Notes under the pieces: generated by a model
Database searches by the model: none
Seen by the model: the letters and a program-made list of their open reading frames with translations, nothing else
Told to the model about the DNA's origin: nothing
Made by a program: the position numbers and the translations under genes
Shown here: positions 7,474-15,157 of the stretch, one piece after another
Layout: every line of letters begins with the position of its first letter
Position numbering within the stretch: the stretch's first letter is position 1
Source: Peptococcaceae bacterium
GTDB lineage: Bacteria; Bacillota; DSM-521; Neomoorellales; Neomoorellaceae
Assembly: GCA_003509545.1 (NCBI GenBank)
Contig: DOLC01000016.1
Location: forward strand, 1 to 17,681
Direction: 5' to 3'
DNA length: 17,681 nt

Positions 7474-8661
7474 TTACAGTTCAAAGGGCAGCCAGTAGGC
7501 CGTCTGCTCTACTTTACCGGTCTTGGCAATTTCCTGGATCTTACGGAACATGCGGTAGAATTCGTCGTGGGTCACGACTTCGCCGCCCAGCCCCGCTACA
7601 AACCCGACGGTCTTTACCTTATCGCCGAAGTCGTAGAGGGCCGCGCGGAGCTCGCTCAACAGCACCCCTCCGTTGCAGGAGATGCCGAAGTTAACGGAGT
7701 TGTCAAGGACGCCGATGGCCTTGAACCTCGACATCCGCCGCCGGATTTCCTCGGTGGGGAAGGGCCGGAAGGTACGCAGCCTCACCACTCCCACCTTCTC
7801 CCCCAGGTTCCGGAGGCGGGCCGCCACGGCCTTGGCGGTCACCATGTGGGCCCCCTGGCCGAAGATAACCACTTCCGCATCTTCCGTGAGATACTCCTCC
7901 AGGAAGGGGTCGTACCTGCGCCCGAAGATGCGGGCAAATTCTTCATGGGCTTCCCTGAGCACCTGTCCCACGGCCTGCATGGCCTGGTAGCGCTGGTACT
8001 GCAGGGGCGGACCCATGGCCGGTTCTATCTGGGCTCCTATGATCATGGGGTTCTTGGGGTCCAGAACGTGGTGGTTCTTATAAGGGGGAAGGAACTCTTT
8101 TACCTGGGACGGATCGGGAATATCCACTTCTCCTAAGATATGGGTGATATAATACCCGTCCTGGCAGACAAACTGGGGCAGCATCACCCGGGGGTCTTCC
8201 CCTACCCGGTAATAGATCAGGTGCATATCCAGGACTTCCTGCTGGGTGGAGGCCCATCCCTGGATCCAGCCCTGGTCGCGGCAGCACTCGGCATCGGTAT
8301 GCTCCGACCCGAAGTCCCCCGGGGGGTCCAGGGTGCGGTCGCCTATGGCCATCTGAACCGGCAGGCGCTCCCCTGAAATGGGAGAATATACCTCGAAGGC
8401 ATAGGTTACTCCCACACCGCTGCTCCCCGTGAAAGTCCGCGCCCCGGCCGCCGAGGCGCCGTACACCACACTGAGCTGGGCATGCTCCCCTTCCCCGTGG
8501 ATGAATTCGGCGTCCAGTTCGCCGTCGGCCACCATGCGGGCCAGTTCCGACATGATCCCCGTGTAGGGACGAATGGGATAGGAACAGATTACGTCTACGT
8601 CGGCCAGCTTCACGGCATTAGCCGCTGCAACACACCCCGAAATACGTCGAACTTTACCCAT
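7474..8661 (-). CDS. Oxalate oxidoreductase alpha subunit
   Basis: A 395-residue subunit holding domains I and II of the pyruvate:ferredoxin oxidoreductase superfamily. The motif is YPIRPYT (Arg31) instead of the YPITPST of pyruvate enzymes, and the loop ADRTLDPPGDF-like segment carries Arg109, Asp112 and Phe117 (here read GDRTLDPPGDF). From recall, the Moorella thermoacetica oxalate oxidoreductase structure uses Arg31, Arg109 and a mobile Asp112 loop around the oxalate, and the numbering coincides exactly when translation starts at the ATG at 8661. That ATG has GGAGGTG six bases upstream; a GTG nine bases earlier lies inside the ribosome site and was rejected. It is co-transcribed with gamma-delta (21-base gap) and beta. 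A general PFOR label would miss the substrate change. Confidence 0.88.
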   Translation of the reverse strand: MGKVRRISGCVAAANAVKLADVDVICSYPIRPYTGIMSELARMVADGELDAEFIHGEGEHAQLSVVYGASAAGARTFTGSSGVGVTYAFEVYSPISGERLPVQMAIGDRTLDPPGDFGSEHTDAECCRDQGWIQGWASTQQEVLDMHLIYYRVGEDPRVMLPQFVCQDGYYITHILGEVDIPDPSQVKEFLPPYKNHHVLDPKNPMIIGAQIEPAMGPPLQYQRYQAMQAVGQVLREAHEEFARIFGRRYDPFLEEYLTEDAEVVIFGQGAHMVTAKAVAARLRNLGEKVGVVRLRTFRPFPTEEIRRRMSRFKAIGVLDNSVNFGISCNGGVLLSELRAALYDFGDKVKTVGFVAGLGGEVVTHDEFYRMFRKIQEIAKTGKVEQTAYWLPFEL

Positions 8662-8682
8662 AGTTGTCACCTCCCAGAATTA

Positions 8683-9633
8683 TTAATCTTTAAAGTTAAG
8701 CTCGGGGACCAGGCTTATAGCCCCGCTGGGACAGACCTCCTCGCAGATGCCACAGCCTTTACAATACTTCAGGTTAAATGTAGGGCCCTCGTCAGTGCGG
8801 GTGATGCAGGAATCCGGGCAGTAAATCCAGCAAGTATCACAGGAGGTGCAGGCTTCCTGGTCCAGGACCGGCCGTTGCATTCTCCAGTTTCCGGTAACCA
8901 TGCCCTCGTTTTCGGAAACCGGCGAGGGCACCGTTCCGGCAAAGGGCAGTTGCTTCAGGAGCTCGCCTGCGCTTACCGCTACCTCCTGGGCAGCGCCCTT
9001 GGTTTCCAGCCTGGTGACCCTGGCCAGTTCATAACCGCGCCGCATGGCTTCCGGGTTCTTGACCACGGCCGCCAAATTTTCCAAGCTCACGATACCCGTG
9101 GCCTTGACCACCGCACCGGCCAGGGGAGCCGCGATGCCGGCACCGATACCCGTGGCATCGGTAGCGCCCTCAGCGCCCGACAGGGTGGTCACGGCCGTAG
9201 ACAGGCTGGAAGCGTCCACGGTTACCAGGGTTTCCAGGTTTCCGGTGTCTCCGAGGAAACTCAAGATTTCTTCGGGAGAACGCCTGGTATTTACCACCAG
9301 CACGCCGCCCTTGCGCAGCCCCCGGAGGACCGGCACGCCTTTAACCAGCGTTTCTTCCACCAGGATGATGATGTCGGGGGTTTCGTTTTCGTAGATATAC
9401 TTGCTTTCAATGGGGTCGGTGCTTATGCGGGCGTAGGCTCTTACGGGCACATACACGCGGTCCGGGAGATCTACATAGTTTTCCCAGGCCTGGACGTATT
9501 TCCCCTCCCTGGCGGCCGCCTCGGCCAGGGCTACCACTATATCCCGGGCATCCTTGTTCATGACTACACCCCGGGCCCATACGGTGATTTGCTGCAGGCC
9601 GGGTTCGGCAAATAGATTGCTCCCAGTAGACAA
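8683..9633 (-). CDS. Oxalate oxidoreductase gamma-delta fusion subunit
   Basis: A 316-residue fusion of the gamma domain (about 1-210) with a delta, ferredoxin-like domain at the C-terminus. The two 4Fe-4S motifs are Cys262/265/268/272 (CTSCDTCWIYCP) and Cys291/294/297/301 (CKGCGICEEVCP). They carry electrons from the thiamine site to external ferredoxin. The same gamma-delta fusion is known for Moorella oxalate oxidoreductase. Translation starts at TTG, with the near-perfect ribosome site AAAGGAGG eight bases upstream. It is the first oxidoreductase gene, 73 bases after the AAA ATPase stop, and I see no terminator between them, so a joint transcript with the ATPase is likely. Confidence 0.87.
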   Translation of the reverse strand: MSTGSNLFAEPGLQQITVWARGVVMNKDARDIVVALAEAAAREGKYVQAWENYVDLPDRVYVPVRAYARISTDPIESKYIYENETPDIIILVEETLVKGVPVLRGLRKGGVLVVNTRRSPEEILSFLGDTGNLETLVTVDASSLSTAVTTLSGAEGATDATGIGAGIAAPLAGAVVKATGIVSLENLAAVVKNPEAMRRGYELARVTRLETKGAAQEVAVSAGELLKQLPFAGTVPSPVSENEGMVTGNWRMQRPVLDQEACTSCDTCWIYCPDSCITRTDEGPTFNLKYCKGCGICEEVCPSGAISLVPELNFKD

Positions 9634-9706
9634 GTTATTGGCCTCCTTTCTGCGCAGTTTTTTAATTTCTGTAAACTTCTGCCGGCATGTCTGTTCTTTC
9701 CTCCCA

Positions 9707-11914
9707 TCACCTCCCTATTTTGATGAGATCACGGCTACTTCCCTGGGCATGCCACCCGGGACGGAGAGGGCGGTTTTCCGTCCTGGCTTCTTCCGGGATT
9801 TTCCCGGCCAGCACCTCCCGCGCGGCCTGCTCCAGGTGCCGGGCGTTTATACACCACTTCTCCTTATCTTCTGTTGCGGTTTTCCCCCCCTCCACCACTT
9901 CCCTCAGTGCATAAAGGGCAGCCCGCTTACACACGGCCTCCAGGTCGGAACCCACCAGCCCCTCGGTCATGTTGGCCAGGGCCTCCAGGTCCACATCTTT
10001 ACCCAGTGGACGCCGCCGCAGGTGGACCCTGAGGATGGCCAACCGCTCTTGAAGGCCGGGAGGTGGAAACTCCAGGATGACATCGAACCGGCCCGGCCGC
10101 AGGACGGCAGGATCCACCAGGTCCATGCGGTTGGTGGCGGCCAGTACTATGACTTCCCGGAGTTCCTCTAAACCGTCTAATTCCAGGAGAAACTGGCTCA
10201 CCAGCCGGCTTTCGATGTTGGCCCCTTCCCCGCCCCGGCGGGTGGGTACCAGGGCGTCGATCTCGTCGAAGAACAGGATGCAGGGGGAAGCCTGCCTGGC
10301 TTTACGAAAGATTTCATGCAGGTTTTTCCCGGCTTCCCCCCATCGTTGGGAAAAGAGGAGGGAACTGTTTACGGAAATGAAATTCACCTGGCTTTCCCGG
10401 GCTAGGGCCTTCACCACCAGGGTTTTACCCGTACCCGGCGGGCCCGTTAAGAGAATGCCTTTCGGAGCCTGCAGGTCAAAATGCCGAAAAAGCTCGGGAT
10501 AACGCAGGGGCCATTCCACCAGGGCCCGAAGGCGGGCTTTAATCTCCTCCAGGCCTCCCACGTCTTCCCAAGTGGCCGTCGGAATTTCCATGGCAAATTC
10601 CCTGGTGGCCGAAGGCTCAACCTCGGTTAAGGCATCCAGGAAATCGCGCATGGTTACCTCCAGGCGCAAGTCGGCCAGGACCCCGCTTCCCAGGGGGATC
10701 TCCCTAAGCCCGCGTCGCAGGGCGTACATCCCGGCTTCCCGGCAGAGAGCGGCGAGGTCCGCCCCGACAAAACCATGGGTTATGGCGGCCAGGCGGGACA
10801 AGGAGACGTCGGGGGCCAAGGACATGCCCCGCGTATGTATCCTTAGGATTTCCTCCCGTCCCCGCCGGTCGGGAACATTAATGGCTATCTCCCGGTCAAA
10901 GCGGCCCGGCCTCCTTAGGGCGGGGTCCACCATGTCCGGAAGGTTGGTGGCCCCGATAACGATAACATGTCCCCGGGCTTCCAGGCCGTCCATAAGGGCG
11001 AGGAGCTGGGCTACCACCCGCTTTTCCACATCTCCGTGGACTTCGGCCCGGCGCGGCGCCATGGCATCGATCTCATCCAGGAAAATAATGCTGGGCGATT
11101 TCTTCCGGGCCTCATCGAAGACCTGGCGCAGCCTGGCCTCGCTTTCGCCGTAGTATTTATGCATGATCTCCGGCCCGTTGACGTGGATGAAGTGGGCTTC
11201 CGTCTCGCTGGCCACCGCCCGGGCGATCAGGGTCTTGCCGGTACCGGGGGGACCGTACAGGAGGATTCCCTTGGGCGGCTCTACGCCCAAACTCTTGAAG
11301 AGGTGAGGATACTTCAGGGGAAGCTCGATGATCTCTCTCACCCGCTGGACTTCCCTGGCCAGCCCCCCTATATCTTCGTAGGTAACCCTCTGCCCCCTGC
11401 TTTCGCCGGCCTCGCCCCCCTTGAAGCGCAGGGCGGTGTCTTTGTTGATCACCACGGCTCCCCGGGGCGTAACGCCCTCCACCGTGAAGGCCTCTTCCCT
11501 GCCGCCGAACAGGGTGACGCTCACCCGGTCCCCCGGTACTACCGCCAGGCCTAGAAGGCGCGTCTTTATATGGGTTATCTCATGGTCTCCCTCCCCCGTC
11601 CAGCCGGGGAGGACGGGAGCCAACACCACGATCTTGGCCCTTTCCCATGTCGCGGGCTCCAGGCTTATATCTTCCCCTATACTTACCTGGGCGTTATAAC
11701 GGAGGGTTCCGTCCATCTGAATGGCGCCCGGCGCACACCGGTCGGGAAAAGCGGGCATCACCCGTGCCACCGTGGTGCGCTTTCCGGTAACCGCTACTAC
11801 GTCGCCTATACCGACGCCCAATTCGTCCATTACTTCGGACAATACCCGCACGATGCCTTTGCGGGCGTCTTCCACCATGCCCTCTATCACCTTAAGCTGC
11901 ATTTTCCCCTTCAT
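9707..11914 (-). CDS. CDC48/VAT-type AAA+ ATPase with two ATPase domains
   Basis: A 735-residue protein built like archaeal VAT and eukaryotic p97/Cdc48. An N-terminal substrate-binding domain (about 1-165, double-psi-barrel type) is followed by two AAA modules. D1 has Walker A GPPGTGKT (221-228), Walker B FLDEID (278-283) and arginine-finger region RRPGRFD (334-340). D2 has Walker A GPPGTGKT (491-498), Walker B FFDEID (548-553) and LRPGRFD (605-611). Both look active. Such hexamers unfold or extract proteins. The ATG is preceded by AGGGGG about seven bases away. It is the first gene after the GntR-operator leader and immediately precedes the oxidoreductase genes; whether it helps assemble or turn over that iron-sulfur enzyme is unknown. 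Confidence 0.92.
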   Translation of the reverse strand: MKGKMQLKVIEGMVEDARKGIVRVLSEVMDELGVGIGDVVAVTGKRTTVARVMPAFPDRCAPGAIQMDGTLRYNAQVSIGEDISLEPATWERAKIVVLAPVLPGWTGEGDHEITHIKTRLLGLAVVPGDRVSVTLFGGREEAFTVEGVTPRGAVVINKDTALRFKGGEAGESRGQRVTYEDIGGLAREVQRVREIIELPLKYPHLFKSLGVEPPKGILLYGPPGTGKTLIARAVASETEAHFIHVNGPEIMHKYYGESEARLRQVFDEARKKSPSIIFLDEIDAMAPRRAEVHGDVEKRVVAQLLALMDGLEARGHVIVIGATNLPDMVDPALRRPGRFDREIAINVPDRRGREEILRIHTRGMSLAPDVSLSRLAAITHGFVGADLAALCREAGMYALRRGLREIPLGSGVLADLRLEVTMRDFLDALTEVEPSATREFAMEIPTATWEDVGGLEEIKARLRALVEWPLRYPELFRHFDLQAPKGILLTGPPGTGKTLVVKALARESQVNFISVNSSLLFSQRWGEAGKNLHEIFRKARQASPCILFFDEIDALVPTRRGGEGANIESRLVSQFLLELDGLEELREVIVLAATNRMDLVDPAVLRPGRFDVILEFPPPGLQERLAILRVHLRRRPLGKDVDLEALANMTEGLVGSDLEAVCKRAALYALREVVEGGKTATEDKEKWCINARHLEQAAREVLAGKIPEEARTENRPLRPGWHAQGSSRDLIKIGR

Positions 11915-11986
11915 TAGGCGTCCCCCTGAAGGATGCTCGGCACAGGCCCTTGTTCGCAGCTAAAGAAAGGATCGTCTCAGGGTTTG

Positions 11987-12003
11987 TGGTATACGGTATA
12001 CCA
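11987..12003. promoter_or_regulatory. Probable GntR operator, 17-bp perfect palindrome
   Basis: TGGTATACGGTATACCA is a perfect 8+1+8 inverted repeat, 73-89 bases ahead of the AAA ATPase start. Its arms carry the TGGT...ACCA ends recognised by FadR/UxuR-type members of the GntR family, and a gene for such a regulator lies upstream. It overlaps TATACC elements that could serve as a -10 box, which would fit repression. Confidence 0.6.
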
Positions 12004-12093
12004 ATTGGACCGGCTAACGTGCTTCTGTCTCCCGTAACCCCCCGCCTCTGCTGGGCCCCGCCCCTGTCCCGGCTTACCAACCGCACCGCGAAA

Positions 12094-12167
12094 GCCTTCC
12101 GAGGGAGGCGATCGGCTCGCGGGGAGCCCCGGCCGGGGCTTTGCTTTCCGGGAAGGCAACGCCTCCC
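12094..12167 (-). other. Hairpin-rich leader region ahead of the AAA ATPase gene
   Basis: This GC-rich part of the 376-base gap between gntR and the AAA gene holds three adjacent stems. They are GCCTTCC/GGGAGGC (12094-12109), the perfect 16-base palindrome AGCCCCGGCCGGGGCT (12125-12140), and GGGAAGGC/GCCTCCC (12150-12167). No stem has a U-tract and no known riboswitch consensus was recognised. The remainder of the gap contains only the two operator sites and an AT-rich promoter candidate. Confidence 0.45.
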
Positions 12168-12212
12168 GTCGGCCAGGGGCCTCAACGGGAACCCGAATCT
12201 CGGATCCCCGTT

Positions 12213-12240
12213 TGGTATACCATTTTGGATATATATATTC
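12213..12240 (-). promoter_or_regulatory. Candidate promoter and operator for the AAA-oxidoreductase operon
   Basis: An AT-rich block (12229-12239, TATATATAT on both strands) can serve as the -10 region on the minus strand. The perfect palindrome TGGTATACCA (12213-12222) lies about seven bases downstream of it. This repeats the arrangement before gntR, where a like sequence sits six bases beyond the -10. A convincing -35 was not found; TTCCTC sixteen bases upstream is weak. If correct, the message has a leader of about 300 bases. Confidence 0.5.
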
Positions 12241-12290
12241 GCCGCCCGCAGGAGGAATCCTTCCGGCCGTTAAAATTTTTTTGGCAAAAT

Positions 12291-12983
12291 TTATAGTTCT
12301 TCCTTTTCCTCCTCCAGGGCGAGCTTGGCGAAGTAGGCCTCCCGGGAGTTCTCAATATGCTGCCGGGCCAGTTTCTCCGCCCGGTCGGCATCCCGAGCCT
12401 TGAGGGCTTCCAAGATCTCCCGGTGCTCCCTGGTGGCCGCGGCCATCCTCCCAGGGACGGCATAGCCTACCTTGGTAAACCCTACGATGTACTCCGCCAG
12501 GTGGGTGATCATCTGTTCCAGCCGGGGGCTCTCCGCCGCCCGGTAGATAAGATGGTTATATTCGTTGTGGAGGTCCTGGAGCAACTCCACATTGCGGCCC
12601 GTCCTGGCTTCCTCCATGGCCCGTACGAGCTCCTCCAGGCGTTCCAGCTGCCGGTCGGTGATGTTCTCCGCCGCCAGCCTCGCGGCCAGGCCCTCCAGCA
12701 CCGCCCGGATGTTGTAGATTTCCCATGCTTCTTTTTTGGAAATGCGGGCTACGACCACCCCCCGCCGAGGGACGTGTTCCACCAACCCCTCCAGCTCCAG
12801 CTTGCGGATGGCCTCTCGCACCGGAGTGCGGCTTACGCCGAGCTGCCGCGCCAGGTGCCGCTCCACCATTCTTTCTCCCGGCTGTAATTTCCCGGTCAGG
12901 ATGGCTTCCCGAAGTATGTGATAAACTTCACGACGAACCGGCTGATAAGAGGTCAAATCCAGGGGTTTAAGAACTCCGTCCAC
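12291..12983 (-). CDS. GntR-family transcriptional regulator, FadR/FCD subfamily
   Basis: A 230-residue regulator. The N-terminal winged helix (about 13-80) includes ERHLARQLGVSRTPVREAIR, the GntR signature. The C-terminal FCD effector domain (about 88-220) has His144, His187 and His209 in the positions that bind a metal and a carboxylate effector, with Asn140 where many members have Asp. The start is taken at GTG 12983, with AAGGAGGG six bases upstream. The frame is open to 13091, but the extra residues look non-conserved and cross the operator. FCD regulators usually sense organic acids. The matching palindromes near its own start and before the AAA-oxidoreductase genes suggest it controls the oxalate locus and itself; the effector is inferred. 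Confidence 0.88.
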   Translation of the reverse strand: MDGVLKPLDLTSYQPVRREVYHILREAILTGKLQPGERMVERHLARQLGVSRTPVREAIRKLELEGLVEHVPRRGVVVARISKKEAWEIYNIRAVLEGLAARLAAENITDRQLERLEELVRAMEEARTGRNVELLQDLHNEYNHLIYRAAESPRLEQMITHLAEYIVGFTKVGYAVPGRMAAATREHREILEALKARDADRAEKLARQHIENSREAYFAKLALEEEKEEL

Positions 12984-13010
12984 TTTCTCCCTCCTTGCCG
13001 CCATGGTCCT

Positions 13011-13055
13011 TGGTATCCCAAAGAATACTTTAACAGAGGGACCGGCGGGAGGCAA
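13011..13055 (-). promoter_or_regulatory. gntR promoter with operator-like site
   Basis: On the minus strand, TTGCCT (13050-13055) and TAAAGT (13027-13032) are separated by 17 bases, a fair -35/-10 pair. Six bases downstream is TGGTATCCCA (13011-13020), nine of ten matches to the TGGTATACCA palindrome seen before the AAA gene. The location at the expected transcription start fits autorepression. Confidence 0.5.
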
Positions 13056-13142
13056 GGCCCTTTTCCGGCACGAAGGGGCTTCCGGTGACAAGAAGGACCG
13101 GGTTACCCTGTCTCCCCGGCCTCCTTCTCCTTGGTTCGTAGT

Positions 13143-14192
13143 TCAGCGTACGTGGATGAAGCCCCTACCCTCGACGGCTTCGCCGATTACCCTCGCCGTC
13201 CCGACACCCCGCCGTTGCAACTCCGACAGCAAAGGGGAAACTTTCTCGGGAGCCACGGCCATCAAAAGGCCTCCTGAGGTTTGGGGGTCGAAGAGGACGT
13301 CCTGCAACGCCTCCTTCACCCGTCCTTCGAAACGCACTTTTCCTTCCATATACCGCCGGTTGTTGTAGGCCCCGCCGGGAACTAATCCCATAGCCGCCAA
13401 GTCCAGGACCCCGGGCAACAGGGGAATCTCGCCGCTTTCCAGGATCACATCCACCCCGCTGCCCTGGGCCAGCTCCAAACAGTGACCCAGGAGGCCGAAA
13501 CCGGTAATGTCCGTACACGCATGGACGCCCACCTCCATCATGGCCGCGGCCGCGTCCCGGTTGAGCATGGCCATCCAGCGTACCATCTCTTCCTCGGTCT
13601 CCCGGCCGGCCATATCCGCCTTAAGGGCCGTAGCCAGGATACCGGTGCCCAGGGGCTTGGTAAGAACGAGTTTGTCGCCCGGCCGGGCCCCCGAGTTGGT
13701 AACTATCCGGTCGGGGTGGGCTATCCCCGTGACGGCCAGGCCGTATTTGGGCTCCTCGTCCTCTATGCTGTGCCCTCCTACCAACACGGCTCCGGCTTCG
13801 ATGATCTTCTCGGCCCCGCCCCGCAGGATCTCCCCTAGAACTTCCACGTCCACCTTCTTGGTGGGAAAGCACACCACGTTCATGGCCGTCAGGGGCCTCC
13901 CGCCCATGGCGTAAATATCGCTCAGGGCGTTGGCCGCGGCAACCTGCCCGAAGAGATAGGGATCGTCTACAATGGGCGTGAAGAAATCCAGAGTTTGAAT
14001 CAAGGCTATGTCTTCCCTGAGGCGGAACACGCCGGCATCGTCAATGGTTTCTATGCCCACGAGGAGATGGGGACTCTTGAGGGCCTGCGCCGGCAGTACC
14101 TGTAACAGCTGGCTGAGGGTCCCCGGACCCACCTTGGCCGCTCACCCGGCGCTGCAGGACAGCTGGGTTAATCGAATCTTCTCCCGGGCCAC
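13143..14192 (-). CDS. selD: Selenide, water dikinase containing selenocysteine (SelD)
   Basis: Makes selenophosphate from selenide and ATP, the selenium donor for tRNA-Sec and selenouridine synthesis. Translation must read through the TGA at 14142-14144. The sequence around it is LTQLSCSAG-Sec-AAKVGPG, placing Sec at residue 17 and Lys at residue 20, the positions of the essential Cys17 and Lys20 in the E. coli enzyme. The total length is 349 residues (E. coli 347). The rest includes the conserved TDFFTPIVDDPYLFGQVAAANALSDIYAMGG-type core, seen here as LDFFTPIVDD and SDIYAMGG. The start is GTG at 14192, with AGGGAGGT seven bases upstream; an ATG at 14228 in the same frame has a poor ribosome site. 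A stop-to-stop gene call would start at GTG 14132 and lose the active site. Confidence 0.93.
14111..14144 (-). promoter_or_regulatory. Sec UGA codon and bacterial SECIS-like hairpin in selD
   Basis: The UGA (14142-14144) is followed on the message by a stem GGGUC/GACCC (14126-14130 with 14117-14121) closing a CGGG tetraloop (14122-14125). The loop begins 16 bases after the UGA and has G in its second place, matching the published bacterial SECIS rules on spacing and loop G. An outer GGC/GCC pairing (14137-14139 with 14111-14113) extends it. SelB should bind here. Confidence 0.75.
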
Positions 14193-14252
14193 CTGTGCTA
14201 CCTCCCTTACCTTTACCACCACCTTCATTTTACCACAAAGGGGTTAAGTTAA

Positions 14253-15137
14253 TTATAACTCGTCGTTATGGGGCCTCTTGCGCCTCAGGGTGCGCACCAA
14301 ATCCCGCAGAAGTTCTCTCTCCTCCGGCAGGCAAGTATCCAGGAAGGAAAGGATTTCTTCTTTTTCATCGGCGTGGCCCGCGGCGGCAGGGCGGTGTTGG
14401 TTGATAATCCTTACGAAGTGGATCAATCCCCGGATCTCCTCATCCTCCCAAGAGCGCAAAAGATTTACCAATTCCTGCAGGGCGCCGCGCTGGAGGCCGG
14501 GGGGCAGGGGCGTTTCGTCTTCCATCAGGAAATAACAGCTGGAAACCCCCAGGGCTTCCGCCAGGCGGTGTAAGGTGGTCAGGGAAGGCTGAATCCTGTC
14601 GGTTTCGATTTGGCCTATAAGGCTGTGGGAAATCCCTACCTGATCGGCCAGCTCCTTCTGGGTGAGGCCCATCTTCTCCCGCAGCCGCCTTAACCTGCTT
14701 CCCAAGCTCTCCCCTCGCTCGGCCTGTAAGAGGGAACTGGTGCTTACCTCCAGGGCGGCGGCCAGTTTCTCCAGAGTCTTCAAGGAGGCCGTGGACCGAC
14801 CCCTCTCTATTTCGCTAATGTGAGCCAGGGAGACTCCCGATTTGCGGCTCAATTCGTTTAAGGTGAGGCCCTTTTGCTCCCGCAGCCTGCGGAGCTTGGC
14901 GCCGAGGTGGTTGTCCACCTCCTCGGGCTTCGTGCCGTTTTCCTCCTGGAAGTAACTGGCGTCCACCCCTAGAAGGCCGGCCACTTCGGCCAGGGTGGCG
15001 GCTGAAAGGCGCCGGGTACCTTCTTCCACCTCGCGCATGCAGTCGGGGGCAATGTCCAGCATGTCGGCCAGGGCTTCCAAGGATATGCCCCGCTCTGTTC
15101 TGAGCTGTCTCAATTTGGCGCCTATGGATGCACTCAT
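14253..15137 (-). CDS. Regulator with three tandem Xre/Cro-CI helix-turn-helix domains
   Basis: A 294-residue DNA-binding protein. Three HTH_3 domains lie at about residues 5-60, 78-133 and 147-202, each opening with a similar LRxLRxxxGxS/T pattern (KLRQLRTERGISLEALAD, KLRRLREQKGLTLNELSR, RLRRLREKMGLTQKELAD). The third is closest to consensus (SHSLIGQIETDRIQPSL), and the first is most divergent (PDCMREVEEGTRRLS). The last 90 residues are helical and charged with no recognised effector domain. Start ATG with GGAGGT upstream. The gene sits 20 bases after the amidotransferase gene and 60 before selD, within the same apparent operon. Such triple arrays suggest binding to extended or repeated sites; the targets are unknown. 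Confidence 0.85.
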   Translation of the reverse strand: MSASIGAKLRQLRTERGISLEALADMLDIAPDCMREVEEGTRRLSAATLAEVAGLLGVDASYFQEENGTKPEEVDNHLGAKLRRLREQKGLTLNELSRKSGVSLAHISEIERGRSTASLKTLEKLAAALEVSTSSLLQAERGESLGSRLRRLREKMGLTQKELADQVGISHSLIGQIETDRIQPSLTTLHRLAEALGVSSCYFLMEDETPLPPGLQRGALQELVNLLRSWEDEEIRGLIHFVRIINQHRPAAAGHADEKEEILSFLDTCLPEERELLRDLVRTLRRKRPHNDEL

Positions 15138-15157
15138 CTACCTCCACCTACTTTTCT

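Noticed and set aside
8482..9615. Long plus-strand open frame opposite the oxidoreductase gamma-delta and alpha genes
   Set aside because: It is antisense to well-supported iron-sulfur proteins, its translation shows no known motif, and high GC content makes such shadow frames common here. The same applies to 2346-3251 and 7141-8136.
9634..9706. Short open frames beginning at ATG in the AAA to gamma-delta gap
   Set aside because: The longest runs out of frame into the oxidoreductase gene and the others have fewer than ten codons, with no sign of conservation.
12291..13091. Longer gntR start at 13091, or the ATG at 13004
   Set aside because: The added residues do not look like a GntR domain and the 13091 start would lie upstream of the promoter candidate. 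The GTG at 12983 has a far better ribosome site.
13143..14132. selD as a shorter gene starting at GTG 14132 or as a broken gene
   Set aside because: The conserved N-terminus with catalytic residues 17 and 20 lies upstream in the same frame across a single TGA, which fits selenocysteine and not a mutation.
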